From NCBI GenBank assembly GCA_963740525.1, contig CAVUEG010000001.1, forward strand, positions 186,001-250,000: DNA of 64,000 nt, written 5' to 3'. This DNA is from CAVUEG01 sp963740525 (GTDB taxonomy: Bacteria; Actinomycetota; Actinomycetes; Propionibacteriales; Nocardioidaceae). The notes under the pieces are model-generated. The model ran no database searches and was not told where the DNA came from. It saw only the letters and a list, made by a program, of their open reading frames with translations. How positions within the stretch are numbered: the stretch's first letter is position 1; each line of letters starts with the position of its first letter. A program made the translations under genes and the position numbers. This document shows, in pieces, positions 29,685-39,654 of the stretch.

Positions 29685-30340
29685 GACGTGCCCTTCTGGA
29701 CCGGGGTCGAGGATTTCGCCAGCGAGTAGCCGAAGATCTGCCAGCCGCCCTTCTTGGCGCGGGTGAGCAGGAGCCGGCCGGTGACCGTGACCCGGCGTAC
29801 GCCCCCGTCCTTCGCCTCCGCGAGGAACCGGACGACGAGCCTGGCGGTGATGCCGGCCGCCACCTTGTTCGGTGCCAGGACGTCGAGGGCGGCCCGCTGC
29901 GCGAGTGGCGTGATGGACGAGGTCTGGGCGCCGATGTCGCTGTTGGTGAGGAGCGCCCGGTCAGGCAGCGCCAGGTGACGGGCGGAGGCGCTGAAGGAGT
30001 CGAAGGCACCGGCGAAGCTGCGCCGGGGATACTCCCCGCCCAGGAACGCGGTCTCCGTGTAGGCGCGGATCGGGCGCGCGACGAGGCCCTGGAGTGTCGC
30101 CACGGCCTTCTTGGACATCCTGCCGTGCACCTTGCGCACGCTCACCTCGAGGGGCACCGGCTTCGCCTCGAGCGTCGCGCCATCGGTGACCCCCTGTGAG
30201 GGCGGACCGCTCGACTGCTGCGGTTGGCCGCCCGTGCACCCCGACACGACCAGCGCGAGAAGGACGATCCCCGGCAGCGCCAGGCAACGGCGGACCCACG
30301 ACGCATCCGTCTTTCCGGCCACCCTCGAGGGCATGGTCAC
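29681..30340 (-). CDS. Putative lipoprotein coupled to an LCP gene
   Basis: A 219-residue protein with a lipoprotein signal: a positively charged N-terminus, a hydrophobic stretch and the lipobox LVVSGC (Cys at about 35), followed by a Gln/Ser/Pro linker. The body is an alpha+beta domain reminiscent of SnoaL/NTF2-type folds (VRRVTVTGRLLLTRAKKGGWQIFGY at the C-terminus), but no family could be named with certainty. Co-translation with the LCP gene suggests a cell-wall role. Confidence 0.7.
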   Translation of the reverse strand: MTMPSRVAGKTDASWVRRCLALPGIVLLALVVSGCTGGQPQQSSGPPSQGVTDGATLEAKPVPLEVSVRKVHGRMSKKAVATLQGLVARPIRAYTETAFLGGEYPRRSFAGAFDSFSASARHLALPDRALLTNSDIGAQTSSITPLAQRAALDVLAPNKVAAGITARLVVRFLAEAKDGGVRRVTVTGRLLLTRAKKGGWQIFGYSLAKSSTPVQKGTS

Positions 30341-30491
30341 AGGCGGTCACTCCCCTGGGGTCGATGTCGCGGAGTGATGCTGACAACACCACCGGCCGCT
30401 TTGGCCATCCGGACTGCGCGGGCTGGGCATCAAGGTCTAGCCTTGATCCGACACACACTCTAGGTTGCGCACTGGAAGAGGCGAAGCAAGC

Positions 30492-33400
30492 GTGCCCGAG
30501 TCTTCTGAAGACAATCCCCTGGCGGCATTCGGAGCCAACGAATGGCTCGTCGACGAGATGTACGAGCAGTACAAGCAGGACCCTGAGAGCGTCGACAAGG
30601 CCTGGTGGGACTTCTTCCGCACCCACGGCGAGCAGGACGCCGGCGGGACCAACGGGTCCGGCACGCAGGGCGCGGCCGCCGCACGGCCGCCCGCAGCGCC
30701 CTCCAAGAAGACCTCCGACAAGGCGGAGCCCCCGGCCAAGGCCACGCCCAAGGCTCAGCCCGCCGCCAAGACCGAGCCCCCGACCAAGACCGCCTCCGAG
30801 GCACCGAAGAAGCCCGCCGGTGGGACCACCTCCTCCGGCAGCGCGGACGCCGACGAGGCCCGTCGATCCGACCCGGCACCAGCCCAGCCGGCCGCGACGA
30901 CCGAGCAGCCCGTCCCCAAGGAGCCGGAGAAGCCGGCGAAGGCCGAGGCCACCGACGAGCCCACCTTCACCGTGCTCCGCGGCGCCACCGCTCGGACCGT
31001 CCAGAACATGGACGCCAGCCTCGAGGTGCCCACCGCGACCAGCGTCCGCTCGGTGCCGGTCAAGCTGCTGTGGGACAACCGCATCGTCATCAACAACCAT
31101 CTCGCCCGGGCCCGCGGTGGCAAGGTCTCCTTCACGCACCTGATCGGCTACGCGCTAGTCAAGGCGCTCAAGTCGATGCCGCAGATGAACGTCGGCTACG
31201 ACGTCGTCGACGGCAAGCCGAACCTGGTCACACCGGCGCACATCAACCTCGGTCTGGCCATCGACCTCCCGAAGCCCGACGGAACCCGCCAGCTGCTCGT
31301 GCCGTCGATCAAGGCCGCCGAGGCCATGGACTTCGCCGGCTTCTGGACCGCCTACGAGGACCTGGTCCGCAAGGCGCGCAACGGCAAGCTCGAGGTGTCT
31401 GACTTCCTGGGCACCACGATGAGCCTGACCAACCCCGGCACCATCGGCACCAACCACTCGGTGCCTCGCCTGATGAAGGGCCAGGGCGCCATCATCGGCG
31501 TGGGCTCGATGGACTACCCACCGGCCTTCCAGGGCGCGTCGGAGGAGACCCTCACCCGCAACGCGGTCAGCAAGATCATGACGCTGACGTCGACGTACGA
31601 CCACCGCGTCATCCAGGGCGCCCAGTCCGGCGAGTTCCTCAAGCGCGTGCACGGCCTGCTGCTGGGCGAGGAGGGCTTCTACGACGAGATCTTCCGCTCG
31701 CTGCGCATCCCGTACGAGCCGATCCGGTGGGCCAGCGACATCTCGGCCAGCCATGACGACGAGATCAGCAAGCAGGCGCGCATCCTGGAGCTGATCCACG
31801 CCTACCGTGTGCGTGGCCACATGATGGCCGACACCGACCCGCTGGAGTACCGCCAGCGCAGCCACCCCGACCTCGAGGTGGAGTCACACGGTCTGACCCT
31901 GTGGGACCTCGACCGGGAGTTCGCGACCGGCTCGTTCGGAGGCACCGGACGACGGTTCATGAAACTGCGCAACATCCTGGGCATCCTGCGCGACTCGTAC
32001 TGCCGCACCGTGGGCATCGAGTACATGCACATCCAGGACCCGGAACAGCGCCGCTGGATCCAGGAGCGGATCGAGCAGCCGCACGTGAAGCCGCCCCGCG
32101 AGGAACAGCTGCGGATCCTGCTGAAGCTCAACCAGGCCGAGGCCTTCGAGACCTTCCTGCAGACCAAGTTCGTCGGCCAGAAGAGGTTCAGCCTCGAGGG
32201 CGGCGAGACCACGATCGCGCTCGTCGACGAGATCTGCGAAGCAGCGGCGGAGAGTGCCCTCGACGAGGTCACGATCGGTATGGCCCACCGTGGTCGGCTC
32301 AACATGCTGGCGAACATCGTCGGCAAGAGCTACAGCCAGATCTTCCGTGAGTTCGAGGGCAACATCGACCCCCGAACCGTCCAGGGGTCCGGCGACGTGA
32401 AGTACCACCTCGGCGCCGAGGGCGAGTTCTCCAGCGACAAGGGCGCCCGGATCAAGGTCTCCGTGGCCGCGAACCCGTCCCACCTCGAGGCCGTCGACCC
32501 GATCCTCGAGGGGATCGCGCGGGCGAAGCAGGACGTCCTCAACCGGGGCGAGGAGTTCCCGGTACTCCCGCTCCTCGTGCACGGAGACGCCGCCTTCGCC
32601 GGGCAGGGCGTCGTGGCGGAGACCCTGAACCTCTCCCAGCTCCGCGGCTACCGGACCGGCGGGACCATCCACGTCGTGGTCAACAACCAGGTCGGTTTCA
32701 CGACCTCACCGGCCGCGTCGCGCTCGTCGCTGTACTGCACCGACGTGGCCCGCATGGTCCAGGCTCCGATCTTCCACGTGAACGGCGACGACCCCGAGGC
32801 GTGCATCCGGGTCGCCAGACTCGCGTTCGAGTACCGCCAGGCGTTCAAGAAGGACGTGGTGATCGACCTCGTCTGCTACCGGCGCCGTGGCCACAACGAG
32901 GGCGACGACCCGTCGTACACCCAGCCGCTGATGTACGACCTGATCGAGCAGAAGCGCTCGGTCCGCAAGCTCTACACGGAGTCGCTCATCGGTCGTGGTG
33001 ACATCACGCTGGAGGAGGCCGAACAGGTCCTGCGTGACTACCAGCTGCAGCTCGAGCGGGTGTTCACCGAGGTGCGCGAGGCCACGACCACGCCGTCGAG
33101 CTGGACCACGGTCCCCGACTACCCCGAGAAGCGGGGCGGCCAGGCGGCCACGGCGATCTCACGCGAGATGCTCAAGCGGATCGCGGACGCGCACCTCACA
33201 GCCCCCGAAGGCTTCACGGTCCACCCGAAGGTGCAGCCGCAGCTACAGCGTCGTGCCGCCGCGATCGCCAACGGACCCATCGACTGGGGCACCGGCGAGA
33301 TCCTGGCGTTCGGCTCGCTGCTGGTCGACGGACGGCCGGTCCGGCTGGCCGGTCAGGACTCGCGGCGCGGCACGTTCGTCCAGCGCTTCGCCACGATCAT

Positions 33401-34300
33401 CGACCGTGAGAACGCACACGAGTGGACGCCCCTGTCGAACCTCTCCGAAGACCAGGCGCAGTTCTACGTCTACGACTCGCTGCTCTCCGAGTACGCCGCA
33501 CTCGGGTTCGAGTACGGCTACTCCGTCGCTCGACCGGATGCCCTCGTGCTCTGGGAGGCGCAGTTCGGAGACTTCGTCAACGGCGCGCAGATCGTCATCG
33601 ACGAGTTCATCACCTCCGGTGAGACGAAGTGGGGTCAGCAGTCCGGCGTCGTGCTGCTGCTGCCGCACGGCTACGAAGGTCAGGGACCCGACCACTCCTC
33701 GGCCAGGATCGAGCGCTTCCTCGCCATGGGTGCCGACGATGCCTTCACCGTGGCTCAGCCCTCGACCCCCGCGAGCTACTTCCACCTGTTGCGGCGACAC
33801 TCGCTCAGCGAGGAGCACAAGCCGCTGATCGTCTTCACGCCCAAGTCCATGCTCAAGCGCAAGGAGGCGGCCTCCCAGCCCGGCGACTTCACCGAGGGCA
33901 CGTTCCGCCCGGTGGAGGGCGACCGGGTGGCGGACGCGGCCAAGGTCCGCAAGGTGCTGCTCTGCAGCGGTCGGATCACCTGGGACCTGATGAACGAGCG
34001 GAAGAAGGTGGAGGGCGACGAGCCCACCACGGCCATCGTCCGCCTCGAGCAGCTCTACCCGCGTCCCGTCGAGGAGCTCAAGGCCGAGTCGGTCGCTACC
34101 CGAACCTCGAGGAGGTGCGCTGGGTGCAGGACGAGCCGGCCAACATGGGCCCGTGGCCCCACCTGGCCCTCAACCTCACCTCGGAGCTCGACGTCCCGTT
34201 CTACCGGGTCTCGCGCCCCGAGTCGTCCTCTCCCTCGGTGGGCCAGCACTCACGCCACGTCGAGGAGCAGAAGGGCCTGCTCCAGCAGGCCTTCTCCTGA
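30492..34300 (+). CDS. kgd: Multifunctional 2-oxoglutarate metabolism enzyme (frameshift near the 3' end)
   Basis: Actinobacterial fusion of an E2-like acyltransferase and a 2-oxoglutarate E1 (decarboxylase/dehydrogenase), about 1269 residues. GTG 30492 begins ESSEDNPLAAFGANEWL; a Lys/Pro/Ala-rich linker follows (about 60-160), then the E2 core with TYDHRVIQGAQSGEF (catalytic His) and the E1 ThDP domain with GDAAFAGQG and VVNNQVGFTT. Near 34089 one C appears to be missing (GAGTCGG where GAGCTCGG restores the frame), after which FYRVSRPESSSPSVGQ to the stop at 34300 reads in another frame. Catalytic domains are intact upstream. Confidence 0.94.
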
Positions 34301-34313
34301 GCGGACGGCGACG

Positions 34314-34493
34314 ATGTACTTCACCGACCGCGGCATCGAGGAGCTCGAGAAGCGCCGAGGAGACGAGCAGGTCACCTTGGCCTGGCTCGCCGACCGGCTC
34401 CAGGAGTTCACCGACACCCACCCGGAGTTCGAGACGCCCGTAGAGCGGCTCGCCACCTGGCTGGCTCGGCTCGACGACCCCGACGACGAGTAG
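34314..34493 (+). CDS. Small DUF6104-like protein
   Basis: A 59-residue acidic protein starting MYFTDRGIEELEKRR and ending with LATWLARLDDPDDE. It matches my memory of the actinobacterial DUF6104 family. It lies 13 bases after the true kgd stop. Because of the kgd frameshift it looks fused to kgd in the uncorrected frame; it has its own ATG. Function unknown; the placement suggests co-expression with kgd. Confidence 0.75.
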   Translation: MYFTDRGIEELEKRRGDEQVTLAWLADRLQEFTDTHPEFETPVERLATWLARLDDPDDE

Positions 34494-34500
34494 CTCCGAG

Positions 34501-34523
34501 CCCGAGCCAGACTGAGACTCGGG
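34501..34523. terminator. Possible hairpin between converging genes
   Basis: CCCGAG-N11-CTCGGG between the DUF6104-like gene and the SDR gene, which converge. It is short and lacks a U-run, so it is a weak candidate. Confidence 0.3.
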
Positions 34524-35207
34524 TCAGCGCGGCCGCAGCGTCAGGTCGGGGATCGTGGCATCGGCCGGGAGGTCGAGCACGCGCAGCACGGCGTCGGCCA
34601 CGGTCCCAGGCTGGATCCAGTCACCCGCGTCGTACGCCTTGCCCTCCTGCTGATGCACCTTCTCCTGCATCGGGGTAGCCGTGCGGCCCGGATACACCGT
34701 GGTCACACGAACGCCGTGCGCGGCCTCCTCCCCACGCAGCGCGTCGGCGAAGGCGCGCAACCCGAACTTGCTCGCCGCATAGGCACCCCAGGTCGGGTGG
34801 GCGGCGAGCCCGGCGCCTGAGTTCACGAACACGGCCGTGCCGCGCGCGGCCCGAAGCGCGGGCAGGCACGCCGAGGTGAGCACGGCCGGTGCCGTGAGGT
34901 TCACGTCGAGCTGGTGCTGCCAGGTGGCCAGGTCGAGCTCGGCCGCGGGCGCCAGGTCGACGGCACCGGCCGCATGGACCAGAGAGTCGAGGGACTCCAG
35001 GCCGACTTCCGCGACGGCCGCAGCGATCGCCGAGGGGTTCCCGAGATCGGCGACGACGAACCGCGCCTCCGGGAACTCCCCGCTCAGCTCGTCCGCACGC
35101 GTCTGGGAACGGGCAACCAGGAACAGCTGCTCCCCGCGGTCGGCGAGCAGGTGGGCGAGGGCGCTGCCGATACCTGAGCCGGCCCCCGTGATCAGGTGCG
35201 CGGACAT
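34524..35207 (-). CDS. Short-chain dehydrogenase/reductase
   Basis: A 227-residue classical SDR: cofactor loop TGAGSGIGSALA (residues 7-18), and catalytic Ser plus YAASK (about 145-149). A basic Arg after the glycine loop (ARSQTR) suggests NADP(H). The substrate is unknown. It shares its start codon region with the downstream stop of a quinone-oxidoreductase-like gene. Confidence 0.88.
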   Translation of the reverse strand: MSAHLITGAGSGIGSALAHLLADRGEQLFLVARSQTRADELSGEFPEARFVVADLGNPSAIAAAVAEVGLESLDSLVHAAGAVDLAPAAELDLATWQHQLDVNLTAPAVLTSACLPALRAARGTAVFVNSGAGLAAHPTWGAYAASKFGLRAFADALRGEEAAHGVRVTTVYPGRTATPMQEKVHQQEGKAYDAGDWIQPGTVADAVLRVLDLPADATIPDLTLRPR

Positions 35208-36175
35208 CAGCGGGTGAACACGATCTTGCCGAAGAGGTCCCCGTCGGCCATCCGTGCGAAGCCCTTGTCGGCCTGCTCCATCGGGAGCACCTCGTCGACC
35301 AGCGGCCGCGCCCCGGATACGTCAAGGAGGTTGACCAGTCCAGCCAGCTCCGCCCGGGTGCCCATCGTGGAACCCTGCACCCGCAGCTGGAGGAAGAAGA
35401 TCCGGGTCAGCTCCGCGTCGTCGAGCTTCGGGCCCGAGGTCGTGCCGGAGATGACGATCTCGCCGCCCGGCCGCAGCGACCGGACCGAGTGCGACCACGT
35501 GGCCCGGCCCACGGTCTCCATCACGGCGTCGACCTTCTGCGGAAGCCGCGCTCCGCTCTCGAAGACCTCGTGCGCGCCCAGCTCGAGGGCTCGCGAGCGC
35601 TTGTGCTCCTCGCGCGAGGTCGCCCAGACGCGCAGGCCGGCCGCGCGACCGAGGGTGATCAGGGCGGTGGCGACGCCGCCACCGGCTCCCTGGACCAGGA
35701 CGGTGTCGCCGGGCTTGAGGTCCGACTGCGTGAACAGCATCCGGTACGCCGTCAACCACGCGGTGGGCAGGCAGGCGGCCTCCTCGAACGAGAGAGACGC
35801 GGGCTTGGGAACGACGTTGCCACGGGGTACGACGACCGTGTCGGCGAACGTCCCCTGGTGACGCTCGGAGAGCAGCGAGCGCTTGGGGTCGAGGGTCTCG
35901 TCGCCGGACCAGGCGGGGTCGCTCACGACGGCGTGCACGACCACCTCTCGGCCGTCCTCGTCGATGCCGGCAGCGTCACAGCCCAGGATCATCGGCAGCG
36001 ACTCCTCGCGCAGACCGACGCCACGCAGGGACCAGAGGTCGTGGTGGTTCAGAGAGGCGGCGCGGACCGTGACCCGGGTCCAGCCGTCGGGGATCTCTGG
36101 GTCGGGGCGCTCACCGATCACCAGGCCACTCAGCGGATCGTCGGAGGAGAACTTCTCGGCGTAGACAGCGAACAT
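35207..36175 (-). CDS. Zinc-binding dehydrogenase family oxidoreductase (MDR)
   Basis: A 322-residue medium-chain reductase with an N-terminal GroES-like domain (LNHHDLWSLRGVG, LGCDAAGI) and a Rossmann domain with VLVQGAGGGVATALI (about 162-176). It lacks the Cys-rich structural zinc loop of alcohol dehydrogenases, so it resembles quinone oxidoreductases. Its stop abuts the SDR start at 35207, so the two are likely co-transcribed. Confidence 0.88.
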   Translation of the reverse strand: MFAVYAEKFSSDDPLSGLVIGERPDPEIPDGWTRVTVRAASLNHHDLWSLRGVGLREESLPMILGCDAAGIDEDGREVVVHAVVSDPAWSGDETLDPKRSLLSERHQGTFADTVVVPRGNVVPKPASLSFEEAACLPTAWLTAYRMLFTQSDLKPGDTVLVQGAGGGVATALITLGRAAGLRVWATSREEHKRSRALELGAHEVFESGARLPQKVDAVMETVGRATWSHSVRSLRPGGEIVISGTTSGPKLDDAELTRIFFLQLRVQGSTMGTRAELAGLVNLLDVSGARPLVDEVLPMEQADKGFARMADGDLFGKIVFTR

Positions 36176-36206
36176 GCTCCGACCCTACTGAGCCCCCGAA
36201 GAGCCG

Positions 36207-37403
36207 TCAGCGCCGGGCGACCCGGTCCACGCGCGCAGCTGCTGCCACGGCGGCGGCAACCGCAGGCCCCACCCGCGGGTCGAAGGGTGACGGGATGATC
36301 AGGTTCTCCGAGAGGTCGGCGGCCACCAGGTCCGAGAGAGCCGTCGCGGCCGCCAGCTTCATGCCCTCGGTGATGGACGAGGCCCGCACGTCGAAGGCAC
36401 CGCGGAAGATCCCCGGGAAGGCCAGGACGTTGTTGATCTGGTTCGGGTAGTCCGACCGACCGGTCGCGACCACGCGGGCATACCGGTTGGCGATGTCCGG
36501 GTGGACCTCGGGATTCGGGTTGGCGAGGCCGAAGATGATCGAGTCGGGAGCCATCCGCGCCACCGCGTCCTCGGGGACCGTCCCACCGGAGACGCCGATG
36601 AACACGTCCGCGTCCACCAGGGCATCGACGAGGCGTCCCGTGCGTCCGGTCGTGTCGGCGGTGTCCTGGGCGAGGGAGAGCTTCACCGGGGTCAGGTCGT
36701 CCCGGGTCGAGCTCAGCACCCCCTGTCGATCGACCACCGCGAGGTCCTGGATGCCGGCCGCGAGCAGGATCCTCGCCACCGCGACGCCGGCGGCACCGGC
36801 ACCTGAGATCACGACCCGAGTCTCGGCCATCGTGCGCTCGGTCAGGCGCAGGGCGTTGCGGAGCGCAGCCAGTACGACGACCGCCGTACCGTGCTGGTCG
36901 TCGTGGAAGACGGGGATGTCCAACCTGGCCTTGAGCCTGGCCTCGATCTCGAAGCAGCGGGGCGCGGAGATGTCCTCCAGGTTGATCCCACCGAAGCTCG
37001 GGGCGAGCCGGACGATGGTCTCGACGATCTCGTCGGGATCCTTGGTGTCCAGGCAGATCGGCACCGCGTCCACGCCGCCGAACTGCTTGAAGAGGACGGC
37101 CTTGCCCTCCATCACCGGCATCGCGGCAGCGGGGCCGATGTCGCCCAGTCCGAGCACCGCGGTGCCGTCGGTCACCACGGCCACCGTGTTCGACACCCAG
37201 GTGTAGTCGTTGACCAGGTCCGGCTCGGCGGCGATCGCCTCGCAGACCCGGGCCACGCCCGGTGTGTAGGCGAGGGACAGCTCGTAGGGCCCGGCGATCT
37301 CGACCGTGGAGGCCACATGCATCTTGCCTCCGAGGTGGAGGTCGAAGACCGGATCACCGTGGCGCGGATTCACTGGTTCGGGGACGTTCTCAAACGCGAC
37401 CAT
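36207..37403 (-). CDS. NAD-dependent malic enzyme
   Basis: About 398 residues, a short-form malic enzyme that oxidatively decarboxylates malate to pyruvate. Segments: ELSLAYTPGVARVCEAIA near the N-terminus, NTVAVVTDGTAVLGLGDIGPAAAMPVMEGK, FHDDQHGTAVVVLAAL, the NAD-binding VISGAGAAGVAVARI and IFGLANPNPEV. ATG at 37403 is chosen because homologues begin near NPRHGDPVFDLH; an upstream ATG at 37478 adds a non-conserved 25 residues and remains possible. Confidence 0.93.
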   Translation of the reverse strand: MVAFENVPEPVNPRHGDPVFDLHLGGKMHVASTVEIAGPYELSLAYTPGVARVCEAIAAEPDLVNDYTWVSNTVAVVTDGTAVLGLGDIGPAAAMPVMEGKAVLFKQFGGVDAVPICLDTKDPDEIVETIVRLAPSFGGINLEDISAPRCFEIEARLKARLDIPVFHDDQHGTAVVVLAALRNALRLTERTMAETRVVISGAGAAGVAVARILLAAGIQDLAVVDRQGVLSSTRDDLTPVKLSLAQDTADTTGRTGRLVDALVDADVFIGVSGGTVPEDAVARMAPDSIIFGLANPNPEVHPDIANRYARVVATGRSDYPNQINNVLAFPGIFRGAFDVRASSITEGMKLAAATALSDLVAADLSENLIIPSPFDPRVGPAVAAAVAAAARVDRVARR

Positions 37404-37509
37404 CGACGTTGCTCTCGTGTGCTTGCGAAAGGGGGCGAGCTCGACGCGGACATCAGGTGAGTCCTGCGGAACTGCCATGAACAAAGGGGGTCGCCCTGCG
37501 CCAATGGTC

Positions 37510-37866
37510 TCACAGACCCAGTCTCCCGCCACCGCTCCAGCCGGGATGTGACGGATCCGACAACAGGGACGGGCGTGGCCACAGGCGGCACAGCACGAGG
37601 CCGAGGACGTCGTGGTCGGGGATCGCGCCGACGCTCCAGGAGTCGACCCCCTCGCGCGGGTTGTCCCGCTCGATCCACCAACCCTCGGGGTCACGGAAGC
37701 CGACCCTCTTGACCGCCACCACCCCGTCGGGCAGGCGTACGACGGCGGGACGCCCCGCTCTCGGCCGCCCGCCGTACCAGACCAGCAGGCGGTCCCCCTC
37801 GGTCATGGTCGGGAGCATCGAGCGGCCGTGCACGACCGCCATGCCCAGGCCGCGCCACCCGCGCAT
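37510..37866 (-). CDS. sodX: Nickel superoxide dismutase maturation protease (S26 family)
   Basis: A 118-residue S26 signal-peptidase-like protein with no obvious membrane anchor. The catalytic Ser16 is in GRSMLPTM and the general-base Lys53 in VVAVKRVGF. SodX removes the short leader of the Ni-SOD precursor so that His1 can bind nickel. Its gene is divergent to sodN, with a shared upstream region of 113 bases. An in-frame GTG a few codons upstream is possible as the start. Confidence 0.88.
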   Translation of the reverse strand: MRGWRGLGMAVVHGRSMLPTMTEGDRLLVWYGGRPRAGRPAVVRLPDGVVAVKRVGFRDPEGWWIERDNPREGVDSWSVGAIPDHDVLGLVLCRLWPRPSLLSDPSHPGWSGGGRLGL

Positions 37867-37979
37867 CAGACGTCTCGATCCGGGTACCACCGGGCCAGCA
37901 CCGCCCCTCTGAGACCGTTTCTCGGCTCCCGAGTAGTGTCGCAGAGAACCACCACACCCCCGCGAAGAAAGGATCACGG

Positions 37980-38381
37980 ATGTTCGCGCGACTGTTCGTC
38001 CCCACTCTCGACGTCCAGGCCCACTGTGACCTGCCGTGCGGTGTCTACGACCCCGCGCAGGCACGGATCGAGGCAGAGTCGATCAAGGCCATCATCGGCA
38101 AGGTCGCCGACAACGACGACCCGGACTTCCGCACCCGTGCACTGATCATCAAGGAGCAGCGCTCCGAGCTGGTCAAGCACCACCTGTGGGTGCTCTGGAC
38201 GGACTACTTCAAGCCGCCGCACTTCGAGAAGTTCCCCCAGCTGCACACCCTGTTCAACGAGGCCACCAAGCTGGCTGGAGCGTCGGGCACCAAGGGTGAG
38301 CTCGACGCCGGTGTGGCCGACCAGCTGCTGGCCAAGATCGACGAGATCGCCGAGATCTTCGCCGAGACCAAGAAGGGCTGA
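37980..38381 (+). CDS. sodN: Nickel-containing superoxide dismutase
   Basis: A 133-residue precursor. After a 14-residue leader the mature protein would begin with HCDLPCGVYDPAQAR, the Ni hook: His1, Cys2 and Cys6 ligate nickel. The rest is the four-helix bundle of the hexameric enzyme, with the conserved WTDYFKPPHFEKFP stretch. It disproportionates superoxide in the cytoplasm. AAAGGA lies ahead of ATG. A strong terminator follows (38415-38444). Confidence 0.96.
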   Translation: MFARLFVPTLDVQAHCDLPCGVYDPAQARIEAESIKAIIGKVADNDDPDFRTRALIIKEQRSELVKHHLWVLWTDYFKPPHFEKFPQLHTLFNEATKLAGASGTKGELDAGVADQLLAKIDEIAEIFAETKKG

Positions 38382-38414
38382 TCAGCGACCCGACGTATTC
38401 GTCGGCAAACTTCG

Positions 38415-38444
38415 GCAGGCCGGGCGCAATCGTGCCCGGCCTGC
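38415..38444 (+). terminator. Rho-independent-type terminator after sodN
   Basis: GCAGGCCGGGC and GCCCGGCCTGC form a perfect 11-base stem with an 8-base loop, followed by GTTT. It separates sodN from the rsbW-sigF pair. Confidence 0.7.
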
Positions 38445-38460
38445 GTTTAGTCTGGGGCAC

Positions 38461-38844
38461 GTGTCGAGCAACCGAGCAGACGTCGAGATCAGACTCCCCG
38501 CGGACAGTGCGTACCTGTCAGTCCTGCGGACCACCACCGCCGGCCTCGCCGCCCGGCTGGACTTCACGCTCGACGACATCGAGGACCTGCGCATCGCCGT
38601 CGACGAAGCCAGCTCCATGGTGCTCCCTCAGGCCGACCCCGAGAGCGACCTCCACTGCCAGTTCTTCATGGACCCGAGCGAGCTCACGGTCACCGTGAGC
38701 GTGGAGTGCCAGGCCCCGAACGGTCTTGACGAGGACGGGTTCGGCTGGCAGGTGCTCCATGCCCTGACCTCGACGGCGCGCGCCGAGGCCGCCGACGGTC
38801 TGCTGAGCATCGTGCTGTCGAGGAAGTCCGGGCACGGTTCCTGA
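38461..38844 (+). CDS. rsbW: Anti-sigma factor, RsbW/UsfX type
   Basis: A 127-residue GHKL-fold ATPase and serine kinase-like anti-sigma factor. The N-box region reads RIAVDEASSMVL and the C-terminal half has FGWQVLHALTSTARAEA, closely resembling mycobacterial UsfX. It should bind and inhibit the SigF encoded one base downstream. No anti-anti-sigma gene is linked. GTG start. Confidence 0.87.
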   Translation: MSSNRADVEIRLPADSAYLSVLRTTTAGLAARLDFTLDDIEDLRIAVDEASSMVLPQADPESDLHCQFFMDPSELTVTVSVECQAPNGLDEDGFGWQVLHALTSTARAEAADGLLSIVLSRKSGHGS

Positions 38845-38845
38845 C

Positions 38846-39625
38846 ATGTCCGACAGCCGGTCGGAGACGCTCGAGGACGTGCGCTCCCGCAGCGCAGCCC
38901 TGTTCGCCGAGATGAAGACGGATCTCACCGAGGCTCGCCGGGCCGAGCTCCGCGACGCCCTGGTCCACCTGCACCTGCCGCTGGTCGACCACTCGGCGCG
39001 CCGGTTCCGCAACCGCGGGGAGCCGTACGACGACCTGCTCCAGGTCGGCACGATCGGGCTGATCAAGGCCGTCGACAGGTTCGACTCCGAGCGCGGGGTC
39101 GAGTTCTCGACGTACGCGACTCCCACGATCGTCGGCGAGATCAAGCGCCACTTCCGCGACAAGGGGTGGGCGATCCGGGTACCTCGGAGGCTCCAGGAAC
39201 TGCGCCTGGCCATCACGACCGCGAGCTCCGAGCTCACCCATGAGCTCGGCCGCTCCCCCACCCCGAGCGAGATCGCCGTCCGCATCGATGCGAGTACCGA
39301 GGAGGTCATCGAGGGCATCGAGTCCAGCAACGCCTACTCGACCCTCTCCCTCGACGCCACGGACGACGAGGACGGCAGTCCCACCATGCTCGACGCGCTC
39401 GGCGTGCTCGATGTCGAGCTGGACAAGGTCGAGGTGCGCGAGTCCCTCAAGCCGTTGCTGGCGCGCCTCGAGCCACGTGAGAAGCGGATCCTGCTGCTGC
39501 GGTTCTTCGCCGGCATGACCCAGTCCCAGATCGCCGCCGAGGTCGGGATCTCCCAGATGCACGTCTCGCGGCTGCTGAACCGCACGCTGGCCAGGCTGCG
39601 CGAGGACCTGCACGACTCCGCCTGA
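38846..39625 (+). CDS. sigF: RNA polymerase sigma factor, SigB/SigF/SigG subfamily
   Basis: A 259-residue group 3 sigma factor. Region 2 has DLLQVGTIGLIKAVDRFDSERGVEFSTYATP, region 3 the VPRRLQELR and GRSPTPSEIA stretches, and region 4 the helix-turn-helix MTQSQIAAEVGISQMHVSRLL. It drives general-stress genes and is controlled by the RsbW encoded immediately upstream. Confidence 0.95.
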   Translation: MSDSRSETLEDVRSRSAALFAEMKTDLTEARRAELRDALVHLHLPLVDHSARRFRNRGEPYDDLLQVGTIGLIKAVDRFDSERGVEFSTYATPTIVGEIKRHFRDKGWAIRVPRRLQELRLAITTASSELTHELGRSPTPSEIAVRIDASTEEVIEGIESSNAYSTLSLDATDDEDGSPTMLDALGVLDVELDKVEVRESLKPLLARLEPREKRILLLRFFAGMTQSQIAAEVGISQMHVSRLLNRTLARLREDLHDSA

Positions 39626-39654
39626 GCCGACCCGCTGCGCTCCGGGCGCGCGCC

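Noticed and set aside
30465..34493. Single 1342-residue Kgd-DUF6104 fusion
   Set aside because: The join results from the kgd frameshift; kgd has its own stop at 34300 and the small gene has its own ATG.
37930..37979. Nickel-responsive operator or clear -10/-35 for sodN
   Set aside because: A TAGTGT hexamer is present but no matching -35 or Nur-like repeat could be supported.
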